Source of the DNA: Pseudactinotalea suaedae
Lineage (GTDB): Bacteria; Actinomycetota; Actinomycetes; Actinomycetales; Beutenbergiaceae
NCBI RefSeq assembly: GCF_009733815.1
Contig: NZ_WNXY01000003.1
Span: 62,001-126,000 of the forward strand
Length of the DNA: 64,000 bases
Direction of reading: 5' to 3'
Within the stretch, counting starts at the first letter, position 1, and every line of letters starts with the position of its first letter. Under the pieces are notes generated by a model. The model did no database searches. It was not told the DNA's origin and saw nothing but the letters and a program-made list of their open reading frames with translations. A program made the position numbers and the translations under genes. Positions 1 through 8,763 of this stretch are shown one piece after another.

Positions 1-1
1 C

Positions 2-1465
2 GGGGTGCCGGTCGACCAGACCCGCACCGCCCCGGTGTTCAACCCCGCGACCGGTGCCGAGATCGGCCGTGTCGCGCTGGCGAACCAGTCCGAGACCGCG
101 GCCGCGGTCAGCTCGGCCGTTGCGGCGCAGCTCACGTGGGGTGCGCTCTCGATCGGCAAGCGCGCAGGCGTGCTGTTCCGGTTCCGTGAGCTGCTCGCCG
201 CCCACGCCGACGAGCTCGCCGCCGTCATCAGCCGCGAGCACGGCAAGGTGTTCTCGGACGCGCGTGGCGAGGTGGCCCGCGGGCTCGAGGTCGTCGAGTA
301 CGCATGCGGCCTGCCGCAGCTGATGAAGGGTGAGCTGAGCGACGAGGCGGCCACGGGTATCGAGGTCTTCACCACCCGGGAGCCGCTCGGTGTGGTCGTG
401 GGGATCACGCCCTTCAACTTCCCGGCGATGGTGCCGCTCTGGATGTCACCGGTGGCGATCGCCACGGGCAACGCCTTCATCCTGAAGCCGTCCGAGCGCG
501 ACCCTTCCGCGGCGAACGTGCTGGCGCGGCTCTGGCAGCAGGCTGGCCTTCCCGACGGCGTCTTCACGGTGCTGCACGGCGACAAGGACACGGTCACCGC
601 CCTGCTCGAGCACCCTGACGTCGCCGCGGTCTCGTTCGTGGGCTCGACGCCGATCGCGCGGCACGTGCACGCCACCGCGACCGCTACCGGCAAGCGCGTG
701 CAGGCCCTGGGCGGCGCCAAGAACCACGGTGTCATCCTCGCCGACGCCGATCTCGAGGACGCCGCCGACCACCTGACCGCAGCCGCTTTCGGCTCCGCGG
801 GTGAGCGCTGCATGGCGCTCTCGGTGGCGGTCGTCACGGACGAGGTCGCGGACGAGCTGGTGTCGCTGCTCGCCGACCGTGCACGAGCCGTCAAGGTCGC
901 CCCCGGCGACCAGCCCGACGCCGACATGGGACCGGTCATCACCGCGGCAGCGAAGGAACGCATCGAAGGGCTCATCAGCTCGGCCGAGCGGGAGGGCGCC
1001 GACCTCGTGGTCGACGGCCGCGGCCTGCAGGTCGAGGGTCACGAGGAGGGCTTCTTCGTGGGCCCGACGCTCATCGACAACGTCTCCCCCGAGCACCAGG
1101 TCTACCGAGAGGAGGTCTTCGGCCCGGTGCTGGACATCGTGCGCGTCTCCGGCCTGGACGAGGCGATCGAGCTCGTCAACGCCAACCCCTACGGCAACGG
1201 CACCGCGATCTTCACGGCCTCCGGCGCCGCCGCGCGCGAGTACCGGCGTCGCGTCAAGGTCGGCATGGTCGGTGTCAACGTGCCGATCCCGGTGCCGGTC
1301 GCGTGGCACTCCTTCGGCGGCTGGAAGGACTCGCTGTTCGGTGACAGCCCGATCTACGGCCCGGAGGGCGTCAACTTCTACACGCGTCCCAAGGTGACCA
1401 CGCAGCGCTGGCCCGCCCGCGCGGTGGCGGCCTCGTTCCACTTCTCCGGCGACAGCGAGAAGTAG
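2..1465 (+). CDS. iolA: Methylmalonate-semialdehyde dehydrogenase, CoA-acylating (5' end outside window)
   Basis: Aldehyde dehydrogenase family enzyme that oxidises malonate or methylmalonate semialdehyde to acetyl-CoA or propionyl-CoA with NAD and CoA; last step of myo-inositol or valine breakdown. Visible are the NAD-binding segment PFNFPAMVPLWM, KPSERDPSAAN, FVGSTPIARH and the catalytic cysteine in GERCMALS (codon 809-811). The C-terminal GGWKDSLFGDSPIYGPEG is typical of the MmsA/IolA branch. The frame is open to the window edge. A GTG at position 5 could start it, but the residues G-V-P-V before it resemble the usual IDG-x-PV opening of the family, so about 15 residues are probably missing upstream. 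iolG follows after 6 nt, so I assign it to inositol rather than valine catabolism. Confidence 0.93.
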   Translation, partial: GVPVDQTRTAPVFNPATGAEIGRVALANQSETAAAVSSAVAAQLTWGALSIGKRAGVLFRFRELLAAHADELAAVISREHGKVFSDARGEVARGLEVVEYACGLPQLMKGELSDEAATGIEVFTTREPLGVVVGITPFNFPAMVPLWMSPVAIATGNAFILKPSERDPSAANVLARLWQQAGLPDGVFTVLHGDKDTVTALLEHPDVAAVSFVGSTPIARHVHATATATGKRVQALGGAKNHGVILADADLEDAADHLTAAAFGSAGERCMALSVAVVTDEVADELVSLLADRARAVKVAPGDQPDADMGPVITAAAKERIEGLISSAEREGADLVVDGRGLQVEGHEEGFFVGPTLIDNVSPEHQVYREEVFGPVLDIVRVSGLDEAIELVNANPYGNGTAIFTASGAAAREYRRRVKVGMVGVNVPIPVPVAWHSFGGWKDSLFGDSPIYGPEGVNFYTRPKVTTQRWPARAVAASFHFSGDSEK

Positions 1466-1471
1466 GGCGAC

Positions 1472-2473
1472 ATGACCGACCGTCTCAGGATCGCCGTCAT
1501 CGGCGCCGGGCGCATCGGCGCCGTGCATGCACGGACGATCCGCCACCACCTCCGTGCCGACCTCGTGCTGGTCGCGGACGCGCACGCCGGCGCGGCCGCA
1601 CGGCTCGCCGAGGACCTGGGAGCCGAGTCGACGGACGACGTCGACGCCGCGCTCACCAGCGACGCGGTGGACGCCGTCGTCGTGGCCTCCCCCACGCCCC
1701 TGCACGTCCCCCACACGCTCACCGCCGTCGGCGCCGGCAAGTCCGTGCTGATGGAGAAGCCGGTGGCGCTCGAGGTCGAGCAGGTCGATGCCTGCATCGC
1801 CGAGCTCGGTGACCGCGCGGGCCGCGTCATGGTGGGCTTCAACCGACGCTTCGACCCCAGCGTGTCCGAGGTCCACGCCCGCGTACGGGCCGGCGACATC
1901 GGTACGGTCGAGCAGGTGACGATCGTCAGCCGGGACCCGGCGCCGCCGCCGTCGGAGTACCTGAAGGTCTCGGGAGGGATCTTCAAGGACATGACGATCC
2001 ACGATCTCGACATGGCGCGACACCTGATCGGTGACGTCCGGAGCGTGCACGCCGTGGGTCAGCACCTCGACCCCGAGGTGGACGACCTCTACGACGCCGC
2101 CACGGTCACGCTCACCGGCCGCTCCGGCGCCGTGGCGGTGATCGTCAACTCCCGCCACAGCGTGGCCGGCTACGACCAGCGCATCGAGGTTTTCGGCAGC
2201 GCCGGAGCCCTCGAGGTCACCAACCAGCGCTCGAGCTCGGTGCGGCTGCACAACGCCGACGGGACCGAGCAGTCCGGACCCTTCCTGCCGTTCTTCCTCG
2301 AGCGCTACCAGCGCGCCTACGCGGCCGAGCTCGACACGTTCGTCGAGGCCGCGGTCACGGGGGCGGCGCAGTCGCCCTCGATCGCCGACGGGCGCGCCGC
2401 GCTCGCACTCGCCGAGGCCGCCGGCAGCTCGGCTCGCACCGGAACCACGATCACGTTGGAGGACCCCTCATGA
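1472..2473 (+). CDS. iolG: Inositol 2-dehydrogenase (Gfo/Idh/MocA family)
   Basis: A 333-aa NAD(P)-dependent oxidoreductase expected to oxidise myo-inositol to 2-keto-myo-inositol (scyllo-inosose). The N-terminal Rossmann fold has IAVIGAGRIGAVHART at residues 7-22. The family motif EKPVALE follows near residue 92, and the C-terminal domain carries GGIFKDMTIHDLDMARHL with the catalytic Asp/His pair. Length is normal for the family. It starts 6 nt after iolA and its TGA overlaps the ATG of the next gene (ATGA), so the three genes form one operon. Other Gfo/Idh sugar dehydrogenases look similar; the inositol assignment rests mostly on the neighbours. Confidence 0.85.
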   Translation: MTDRLRIAVIGAGRIGAVHARTIRHHLRADLVLVADAHAGAAARLAEDLGAESTDDVDAALTSDAVDAVVVASPTPLHVPHTLTAVGAGKSVLMEKPVALEVEQVDACIAELGDRAGRVMVGFNRRFDPSVSEVHARVRAGDIGTVEQVTIVSRDPAPPPSEYLKVSGGIFKDMTIHDLDMARHLIGDVRSVHAVGQHLDPEVDDLYDAATVTLTGRSGAVAVIVNSRHSVAGYDQRIEVFGSAGALEVTNQRSSSVRLHNADGTEQSGPFLPFFLERYQRAYAAELDTFVEAAVTGAAQSPSIADGRAALALAEAAGSSARTGTTITLEDPS

Positions 2474-3324
2474 GAGTCGCTGGAGCACCGATCAGCTGGG
2501 GTGTGTGCGAGGTGCCGGGCTGGGGCCTGCAGCTCGAGCCCGACCGGGTGCTGCGCGAGATGCGCGAGGTCGGTCTGAGCGCCACCGAGTTCGGTCCGCA
2601 GGGGTGGCTGCCCGAGGCACCCACCGCCCGGGCCGGTGTGCTCGCCGAGGCCGGGCTGGCGGCCGTCGGCGCCTTCGTGCCGGTGCTGCTGCACGTGCCC
2701 GACCACGACCCGCTGCCCGGCCTGGACGCCGAGCTCGACGCGTTCGACGCCGCCGGGGGCGACGTCCTGGTGCTCGCCGCCGCCACCGGAAGCGACGGCT
2801 ACGACGCCCGGCCCGAGCTGTCCGGCGAGGAGTGGGCGCTGCTGCTCGCGAACCTCGACCGCCTGGCCGATCACGCCCGCTCCCGTGGCATCACCCCCAG
2901 CCTGCACCCCCACGTGGGCACGCTCGTGGAGACCTCCGACGACGTGGCCCGCGTCCTGGACGGCGCCGCCGTGCCGCTGTGCCTGGACACCGGTCACCTG
3001 CTGATCGGTGGCACCGACCCGGCCGAGCTCGCGCGCCGGCACGCGGACCGCATCGGCCACGTCCACGCGAAGGACGTCCGCGCCGACCTGGCCGCCCGCG
3101 TCCAGTCCGGTGAGCTCACCTACACCGACGCCGTCCGCGCCGGGATGTACGTGCCGCTGGGCGACGGCGACGTCGACCTCGCCGCCATCGTCACGGCCCT
3201 CCGCGACGTCGGGTACGACGGCTGGTGGGTGCTCGAGCAGGACACTATCCTCAGCGGCGAGCCCGAGGGCGAAGGACCGGTCGCCGACGTGCGCCGCTCC
3301 CTCGCGCACCTCCGCAGCCTCTGA
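2470..3324 (+). CDS. Sugar phosphate isomerase/epimerase-like TIM barrel, inosose dehydratase candidate
   Basis: A 284-aa xylose-isomerase-like TIM barrel. The opening RVAGAPISWGVCEVPGWG resembles inosose dehydratase (IolE) and IolH/IolI relatives, which act after IolG on 2-keto-myo-inositol. Metal-ligand regions are visible in SLHPHVGTLVET, CLDTGHLLIGG, GHVHAKDV and WWVLEQDT, the usual Glu/Asp/His/Glu set of this fold. The ATG overlaps the iolG stop by 4 nt, so translation is probably coupled. It is the last gene of the visible inositol operon. Whether it is the dehydratase, the epimerase IolI or IolH cannot be decided from sequence reading alone. Confidence 0.78.
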   Translation: MRVAGAPISWGVCEVPGWGLQLEPDRVLREMREVGLSATEFGPQGWLPEAPTARAGVLAEAGLAAVGAFVPVLLHVPDHDPLPGLDAELDAFDAAGGDVLVLAAATGSDGYDARPELSGEEWALLLANLDRLADHARSRGITPSLHPHVGTLVETSDDVARVLDGAAVPLCLDTGHLLIGGTDPAELARRHADRIGHVHAKDVRADLAARVQSGELTYTDAVRAGMYVPLGDGDVDLAAIVTALRDVGYDGWWVLEQDTILSGEPEGEGPVADVRRSLAHLRSL

Positions 3325-3338
3325 CCCGAAGCTCCCCG

Positions 3339-3356
3339 ATCCACCGATCGGTGGAT
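3339..3356. promoter_or_regulatory. Perfect 18-bp palindrome after the inositol operon
   Basis: ATCCACCGATCGGTGGAT is a perfect palindrome 15 nt downstream of the iolE-like stop and 80 nt upstream of the ABC exporter start. With no loop it fits a dimeric repressor operator better than a terminator, though it could also help terminate the inositol transcript. Confidence 0.5.
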
Positions 3357-3365
3357 GCCCGCCTC

Positions 3366-3423
3366 CTCCGCCCGTCGGCGGAGATCATCCGGACCTGTCG
3401 ATCCGCCGCGCATCGCGCGGCGG
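3366..3423 (+). terminator. Two GC-rich hairpins before the ABC exporter
   Basis: A 7-bp stem CTCCGCC/GGCGGAG with a CGTC loop spans 3366-3383. A 9-bp stem CCGCCGCGC/GCGCGGCGG with an ATC loop spans 3403-3423, ending 12 nt before the ATPase ATG. They probably end the inositol transcript, as actinomycete terminators often lack a U-tract. The second stem is so close to the start codon that it could also limit translation of the ABC ATPase. Confidence 0.5.
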
Positions 3424-3435
3424 CAGGCTCGGAGC

Positions 3436-4353
3436 ATGACCATCATCGAAGTCGACCGACTCACCAAACGCTACGGCGACCAGACCGTCGTCGACGGGGT
3501 GAGCTTCGCCGTCGAGCAGGGCGAGATCTTCGGCATCCTCGGACCCAACGGGGCCGGCAAGACCACCACCGTGGAGTGCATCGAGGGGCTACGCACCCCC
3601 GACGCCGGGTCGATCAGGGTCGCCGGGCTGGACCCGCAGCAGCACGGAGCCGAGCTGAAGGAACTCCTCGGCGTGCAGCTGCAGTCCAGCGAGCTGCCGG
3701 CCAAGATCACGGTCGGCGAGGCGATGAAGCTGTACTCCTCCTACTATCGCGCCCCGGCCGGCTGGCGCGACCTCCTCGAGGAGCTGAACCTCACCGACAA
3801 GCTCGGCACACAGTTCCGCCGCCTCTCCGGCGGCCAGAAGCAGCGTCTGTCGATCGCGCTGGCGCTGGTGGGGAACCCCGAGGTTGCTGTGCTCGACGAG
3901 CTCACCACCGGGCTCGACCCGCAGGCGCGCCGGGACACCTGGGGGCTGATCGAACGGATCCGGGACCGGGGCGTCACCGTTCTCCTGGTCACCCACTTCA
4001 TGGAGGAGGCCGAACGGCTCTGCGACCGGCTGGCCGTGATCGACCGCGGCCGGCTCGTCGCGCTCGACACCCCCGCCGGGCTCGTGGCGCGGGTGGCGGA
4101 GGGTCAGCGGATCCGGTTCCGACCCTCCGGTCCCTTCGACGTGGCCGTCCTGGAGCAGCTCGAGGAGGTCACCTCCGTGGAGCGGGCCGGTCCGCAGGTC
4201 GTGGTCACGGGCACCGGCAACCTGCTGCTCGCCGTCACCACCGAGCTGGCCCGGCACCAGGTGATCGCCGGCGACCTGCGCGTCGAGCAGGTCACGCTCG
4301 ACGACGCCTTCGTCGCCCTGACCGGCCGCCGCCCCCTGACCGAAGGAGCCTGA
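3436..4353 (+). CDS. ABC-2 type exporter, ATP-binding subunit
   Basis: A 305-aa ATPase that powers export of a drug, lipid or peptide through the partner permease. The Walker A motif is GPNGAGKTTT, the signature LSGGQKQRLSIA, Walker B VAVLDELTTGLDP, and the H-loop VTHFMEEAERL. A C-terminal extension of about 80 residues after the ATPase core is usual for DrrA/CcmA-like proteins. I start it at the ATG at 3436 because the domain begins immediately (TIIEVDRLTKRYGD). The permease follows 1 nt after the stop and a two-component system comes next, an arrangement typical of envelope-stress or antibiotic-resistance exporters. The substrate is unknown. Confidence 0.93.
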   Translation: MTIIEVDRLTKRYGDQTVVDGVSFAVEQGEIFGILGPNGAGKTTTVECIEGLRTPDAGSIRVAGLDPQQHGAELKELLGVQLQSSELPAKITVGEAMKLYSSYYRAPAGWRDLLEELNLTDKLGTQFRRLSGGQKQRLSIALALVGNPEVAVLDELTTGLDPQARRDTWGLIERIRDRGVTVLLVTHFMEEAERLCDRLAVIDRGRLVALDTPAGLVARVAEGQRIRFRPSGPFDVAVLEQLEEVTSVERAGPQVVVTGTGNLLLAVTTELARHQVIAGDLRVEQVTLDDAFVALTGRRPLTEGA

Positions 4354-4354
4354 C

Positions 4355-5095
4355 ATGACCGCTCTGCGCCTGCTCACCCTCACCGAGATCCGGCTGTTCC
4401 TGCGGGAGTGGATGAACTGGGCCTTCGTGATCGGCCTCCCGCCCCTGCTGCTGGTCATCCTCGGCGCCGTCCCCGATCTGCGGGAACCGGACCCGGGGCT
4501 CGGTGGCCTGCGAGCGATCGACGTGTACACGCCCATCCTGATCGCCATGGCGGTGTGCTTCATGGCGTTCACGTCGCTGCCCACGGTCATCGCGGACTAC
4601 CGCGCCAAGGGGGTCCTGCGCCGGATGCGGACCACCCCGGTCCGACCGCAGGCCGTCCTCGGTGCCCACCTGGTGATGTCCTTGCTGATGGCGGTGCTCA
4701 CACTGACGCTCCTGCTGGTGCTGAGCTCCGTCGTCTCGGGCGTGGCGCTGCCCGGCAACCCCGTCGGATACCTCGCTGCCTACCTGCTGATGGCCGCGTC
4801 GCTGTTCGCGCTCGGCCTGCTCGTCGCCGCCCTGGCACCGAGCGGCCAGGCCGCCAGCGGGATCGGGACCGTGCTGTTCTTCCCGGTGCTCTTCTTCGGC
4901 GGCCTGTGGGTGCCGCGCGAGGCGATGAACGACACGCTGCGGACCATCAGTGACTTCTCGCCGTTGGGTGCTGGCGTGCAGTCGTTGCAGGACGCCGGCG
5001 CCGGTGGCTGGCCTCAGCTCGTGCCGCTGCTCGTCCTGGTCGGATGGACGTTGGTGGCCGGTGGGCTGGCCGCCCGGTACTTTCGGTGGGAGTGA
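4355..5095 (+). CDS. ABC-2 type exporter, permease subunit
   Basis: A 246-aa integral membrane protein with about six hydrophobic segments (for example FVIGLPPLLLVILG, PILIAMAVCFMAFTSLPTV, LVMSLLMAVLTLTLLLVL, YLAAYLLMAASLFALGLLVAAL, GTVLFFPVLFFGGLWVP). It carries the ABC-2 family signature region around YRAKGVLRRMRTTPVRP. A strong GAAGGAG site lies inside the end of the ATPase gene. It forms the channel for the ATPase encoded immediately upstream; no substrate is evident. Confidence 0.92.
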   Translation: MTALRLLTLTEIRLFLREWMNWAFVIGLPPLLLVILGAVPDLREPDPGLGGLRAIDVYTPILIAMAVCFMAFTSLPTVIADYRAKGVLRRMRTTPVRPQAVLGAHLVMSLLMAVLTLTLLLVLSSVVSGVALPGNPVGYLAAYLLMAASLFALGLLVAALAPSGQAASGIGTVLFFPVLFFGGLWVPREAMNDTLRTISDFSPLGAGVQSLQDAGAGGWPQLVPLLVLVGWTLVAGGLAARYFRWE

Positions 5096-5153
5096 CGGCT
5101 CCCACCGACGTCGGGGACGCGGCTCGCAGGCACCCGGAGCGGGAGGGATGACG

Positions 5154-6455
5154 ATGGCCATGGAGGCTGAGCTGCGCCACGCGCTCGAGCGTGCCGAACG
5201 CCGCCGCAGCGTCGTCATGCGGGTGCTGCCGTACGTCCTGCTCGCGGTCAGCCTGGTGTTCACGCTGCTGCAGGCGCTCGTGGACCCCGGCGTCAACGTG
5301 GCCGCCGTCCTCGTGCTGACGGCCGCGGCTGCCGGGTGGGTCCACCTCTTCGGCCGGCACCCGGAGTGGCACCAGCGCCCGGCCCTGATGGGCGTCCAGG
5401 TGGCCGGCGTCGTCGCGCTGGCCGGAGGACTCGTCGCCGCCTCACCCTGGTACGGGTTCTTCGCCTTCATGGGCTACGTCTACGCCGAGATGCACCTGCG
5501 GCGGCGGTGGAAGTACGTGGGGGTGGTCGCCACCGCGGTGGTCACGTCGGCGGCATACCTCGGTGGCTATGCGGGGCTCTCGGCGGGGCAGGCATGGCTG
5601 GCCTGGCCGCCTGTCGCGGTGGTGGTGGCCGTGCTCGCCAGCGCGTTCATGCGCTTCGCCGAGCAGGAGGACAAGCGCAGCCTGTGGCAGCGACAGTCCC
5701 TGGACGAGCTGCACGCCGCCAACGTCCAGCTCGAGGAGGCCCTGCGGGACAACGCCGCGCTGCACGCCCAGCTGCTCGTCCAGGCCCGCGAGGCCGGCGT
5801 GCAGGACGAACGGCAGCGGATGGCCCGGGAGATCCACGACACGCTGGCTCAGGGGCTCGCCGGCATCCTCGCCCAGCTCCAGGCGGCCGAGCAGACCCTG
5901 CGAGTCGGCTCCCCGGAACGCCGGCAGGTCACCGCGGCGATCGTGCTGGCCCGCGAGGGCCTCACCGAGGCCCGACGGACCGTGCACGCCGTCGAGCCGC
6001 AGGTGCTGGCCGACTCCCGGTTGCCCGAGGCCATCCAGGGTGCGGTCGCCCGCTGGTCCGAGGAGCACGGCGTCGAGGGGGTGCTGACCACGACCGGGCA
6101 TCCCCGGCCACTGCGCACGGACGTCGAGGTGACCCTGCTGCGCACGGCCCAGGAGGCGCTGGCCAACGTGGCCAAGCACGCGCGTGCCGGCCGCGTGGTG
6201 CTCACGCTCTCCTACATGGAGGACGTCGTCACCCTGGACGTGCTCGATGACGGCATCGGGTTCGAGGCCGCCGCGGTGCGCGGCCCTGGCGCGTCGCAGG
6301 GTCAGACGGCTCCGGCCGGCGGTTTCGGGCTGGCGGGCATGCGCCAACGGGTCCAGCGACTGGCGGGCAAGCTCGAGGTGGAGTCCGAGCCGGGCGGCGG
6401 CACCGCGATCTCGGCGACCGTGCCCGCGATCCCGGCTGCGGAGGAGGCGGCATGA
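5154..6455 (+). CDS. Two-component sensor histidine kinase (NarL/DesK-type)
   Basis: A 433-aa membrane kinase. Residues about 20-180 hold some five to six membrane segments with almost no extracellular domain, as in intramembrane-sensing kinases. A coiled region (DELHAANVQLEEALRDNAALHAQ) leads to the HisKA_3 box REIHDTLAQG (His about residue 228). The HATPase domain has EALANVAKHARAG, DVLDDGIGFEA and GGFGLAGMRQRV. Three in-frame ATGs occur at 5148, 5154 and 5160; GGAGG at 5142-5146 gives a workable spacing only to 5154. The stop overlaps the response regulator start. It probably senses the stress handled by the upstream ABC exporter. Confidence 0.92.
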   Translation: MAMEAELRHALERAERRRSVVMRVLPYVLLAVSLVFTLLQALVDPGVNVAAVLVLTAAAAGWVHLFGRHPEWHQRPALMGVQVAGVVALAGGLVAASPWYGFFAFMGYVYAEMHLRRRWKYVGVVATAVVTSAAYLGGYAGLSAGQAWLAWPPVAVVVAVLASAFMRFAEQEDKRSLWQRQSLDELHAANVQLEEALRDNAALHAQLLVQAREAGVQDERQRMAREIHDTLAQGLAGILAQLQAAEQTLRVGSPERRQVTAAIVLAREGLTEARRTVHAVEPQVLADSRLPEAIQGAVARWSEEHGVEGVLTTTGHPRPLRTDVEVTLLRTAQEALANVAKHARAGRVVLTLSYMEDVVTLDVLDDGIGFEAAAVRGPGASQGQTAPAGGFGLAGMRQRVQRLAGKLEVESEPGGGTAISATVPAIPAAEEAA

Positions 6456-7084
6456 TCTCGGTGCTCATCGTCGACGACCACCCGGTGGTCAGGGACGGGT
6501 TGCGCAGCATGCTCAGCGCGGACGGCCGCTTCGAGGTGGTGGGCGAGGCCGGCGACGGGAAGCGAGCCGTGGCCGAGGCGGCCAGGCTTCGACCCGACGT
6601 CGTCCTCATGGACCTGCGGATGCCGGAGGGCGACGGCGTCACCGCCATCCGCGAGCTGTCCCGGCAGCAGGTCCCGGTGCGGGTGCTGGTGCTGACGACG
6701 TACGACACCGACCACGACGTGCTGCTGGCGATCGACGCCGGCGCGACCGGCTATCTGCTCAAGGACACGCCGCGCGAGGAGCTCTTCCGAGCGGTCGAGG
6801 CCGCCTCCCGCGGGGAGTCGGTGCTCTCCCCCTCCGTGACCTCCCGCCTGATGGGCCAGATGCGCCAGCCGCCGGCCGAGACGCCGTCACCACGGGAGCT
6901 GGACGTGCTGCGCCTCATCGCGGGCGGAGCGACCAACCGGGAGGTCGCGAAGCGGTTGTACATCAGCGAGACCACCGTCAAGACCCACCTGCTGCACGTC
7001 TACGCCAGGCTCGGTGTGCACGACCGCGCCGCCGCCGTGGCCGCCGCCTTCTCCCGTGGCTACCTGACGCCTCCCGGTCGGTGA
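6452..7084 (+). CDS. LuxR/NarL-family response regulator
   Basis: A 210-aa DNA-binding regulator paired with the upstream kinase (4-nt ATGA overlap). The receiver domain has acidic residues D8/D9 (IVDDHPVVRDG), phospho-acceptor D54 in VVLMDLRMPEGDG, and the conserved Thr and Lys in LVLTTYDTDH and GYLLKDTPREEL. The GerE helix-turn-helix is LIAGGATNREVAKRLYISET followed by VKTHLLHVYARLGV. It likely controls the ABC exporter genes upstream. The following gene is convergent, 30 nt away. Confidence 0.94.
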   Translation: MISVLIVDDHPVVRDGLRSMLSADGRFEVVGEAGDGKRAVAEAARLRPDVVLMDLRMPEGDGVTAIRELSRQQVPVRVLVLTTYDTDHDVLLAIDAGATGYLLKDTPREELFRAVEAASRGESVLSPSVTSRLMGQMRQPPAETPSPRELDVLRLIAGGATNREVAKRLYISETTVKTHLLHVYARLGVHDRAAAVAAAFSRGYLTPPGR

Positions 7085-7114
7085 CCGGCCTGCCGGGACC
7101 CTGCGGGTGAGCCC

Positions 7115-8740
7115 TCAGGCGGGACGAAGGCGCAGGGTCCAGGCACCGGGCGTCGTACCGGTGAGGTACAGCCTGGGACCTGCGAGCGCGTCGGTGCCGC
7201 CGAGGAAGCTGAAGGTCTCGCCGGGGGCGTAGAACCCGGCTCCCTCGGGTTCGGGGTCGAGCGTCGTCTCGATGACGACGGCGTCGCTCCCGTGGCGTAG
7301 CTCCGCGCGGCTCCCGGTCATGCGGTAGGTGTCGGGGCCGGTCGCGACCACGCCGGTCAGGTCGCCCTCGCCCAGGGCGACCTCGAGCGACCAGCGGGTG
7401 TGCGCCCCGGTGGTCTCGACGCTCACCTCGAGACCGCGCCCCCCGGTGCGCACCGTGACGTCGGTGACCAGGGACACCGCGTCGTGGGGGCGCTCGTCGA
7501 AGGCCATCGAGGCCGTGAAGCGGCCGTCGTCCACGAGCGGGTACGCCCCGTCCGAGCGACGACGAGCCGCAGGCAGCGGCTGGTAGTAGCGAGCCGTGAC
7601 GGTCTCACGGAGGTGAGCACCGCCGTCGTCGGTCACCTCCAGGCTCTCGGCCCGGAACGGGCCCAGGCCGAAGAACACGCGCGAGAGCCGCAGCGACCGC
7701 ACCACGGCGTCGCCGGAGCGATAGCGCAGGAAGGTCGGGTTGCCGGCCAGCCCCGATCCGACGCGACCGACGTGCGGCACGTCGGAGCCGCCGTACACGA
7801 CCGTGCGCGTGCGCCTGTGCGAGGCCACCAGCAGCCCGACGCCGGCGAGGTGGCGCACGGCCGGCTCCTGCGACCGGGCCTCGGCGACCGCGACCTCGAC
7901 GTCGGCGCCCAGCTCGGGCTCGGCCGCGAGCTCCAGCAGCGCGATCGCCGCGAGCGCACCCGCGCGCGGCTCCGAGCGCGCGGCACCGGCAGCGCACGTG
8001 GTGCAACCCCGGACGGCGTACCGCCGCAGCTGGGTGTGGAACGCCTCGACCGGGATCGAGCCGCCCTGGTCCTGGCGTCGCGAGAACACGGTCTCGACGG
8101 CGCCGTCGGCGTCCGTCAGGTCGAGGATGGTGTGGAGGTTCCGGTGGACGATCTCCTCGAGGTCGTCGCGGCCCAGGACCTCCGCGAGCACCAGCAGGCA
8201 CGGGTTGCTCACGAACGCCGCGTAGTTGGCGCTCCGCTCGGAGTAGATGCCATCGGCGTCGACGTCCACGCCCTCGGCGAGCCACTCCCGCGCGCGAGGC
8301 ACCGCACGGTCGTCGAACGGCGCGAGCCGCACCAGCGCGGAGCTGATCTCCCACCGGTGATTCGGTGTGTGCACTCCCCCGACCACGAGCGCCGGCACGG
8401 CGGCGGCCGCGACCGCGCGCAACCTGGCCTCGAGCTCGCGTGCCTGTGGTGCACCGACCTCCGGCAGCAGATCGAGCGCGATGCCCACGTCGTTGAGCGT
8501 GAACGCGCTGTCGGGTGGCGAGTGCAGATTGCCGTCGGAGGAGAACAGCCCGTCCGGCCCCTGCAGGGCGGCGAGCCGATCCGCGAGCCCGACGGCGGTG
8601 CTCAGTCTGGTCCCGGAGCCCACCTGGGGTCGGACCGCCTCGAGCGCGACCGCCGTCGCCACGAGCCGCATCAGCGCGCGGTGACCCGGCGCAGGATCCT
8701 CGACCTCGGCGTCCCACCAGGCCTCGACGAGATCGGCCAT
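7115..8740 (-). CDS. Unassigned 541-aa protein of the sugar importer 1 operon (possible alpha/alpha-toroid enzyme)
   Basis: I do not recognise this with confidence. The first ~330 residues are helical and repeat-like, with motifs such as GPDGLFSSDGNLHSPPDSAF, GGVHTPNHRWEISSALVRL and YSERSANYAAFVSNP; aromatic and polar clusters of this kind occur in alpha/alpha-barrel polysaccharide lyases and glycosidases. The last ~200 residues look like beta-sandwich (ARYYQPLPAARRRSDGAYP, GPRLYLTGTTPGAWTLRLRP). No signal peptide is seen, so it is cytoplasmic. I start it at the ATG at 8740; the frame is open further upstream but runs into the permease gene. It is last in the operon after the two permeases, so it probably processes the imported sugar. 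A heparinase II/III-like role is only a guess. Confidence 0.7.
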   Translation of the reverse strand: MADLVEAWWDAEVEDPAPGHRALMRLVATAVALEAVRPQVGSGTRLSTAVGLADRLAALQGPDGLFSSDGNLHSPPDSAFTLNDVGIALDLLPEVGAPQARELEARLRAVAAAAVPALVVGGVHTPNHRWEISSALVRLAPFDDRAVPRAREWLAEGVDVDADGIYSERSANYAAFVSNPCLLVLAEVLGRDDLEEIVHRNLHTILDLTDADGAVETVFSRRQDQGGSIPVEAFHTQLRRYAVRGCTTCAAGAARSEPRAGALAAIALLELAAEPELGADVEVAVAEARSQEPAVRHLAGVGLLVASHRRTRTVVYGGSDVPHVGRVGSGLAGNPTFLRYRSGDAVVRSLRLSRVFFGLGPFRAESLEVTDDGGAHLRETVTARYYQPLPAARRRSDGAYPLVDDGRFTASMAFDERPHDAVSLVTDVTVRTGGRGLEVSVETTGAHTRWSLEVALGEGDLTGVVATGPDTYRMTGSRAELRHGSDAVVIETTLDPEPEGAGFYAPGETFSFLGGTDALAGPRLYLTGTTPGAWTLRLRPA

Positions 8741-8763
8741 CCGGTCGGTGAAGATCAGCGGGA

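Noticed and set aside
446-2251. 601-codon minus-strand frame across iolA and iolG
   Set aside because: Antisense shadow; no motifs, and both plus-strand genes are clear enzymes.
5148-5150. ATG at 5148 as histidine kinase start
   Set aside because: GGAGG ends 1 nt before it, leaving no spacing; ATG 5154 has the proper 7-nt distance.
3436-7084. Bacteriocin or antibiotic biosynthesis linked to the ABC exporter
   Set aside because: No precursor peptide or biosynthetic gene is adjacent; only exporter and two-component genes are present.
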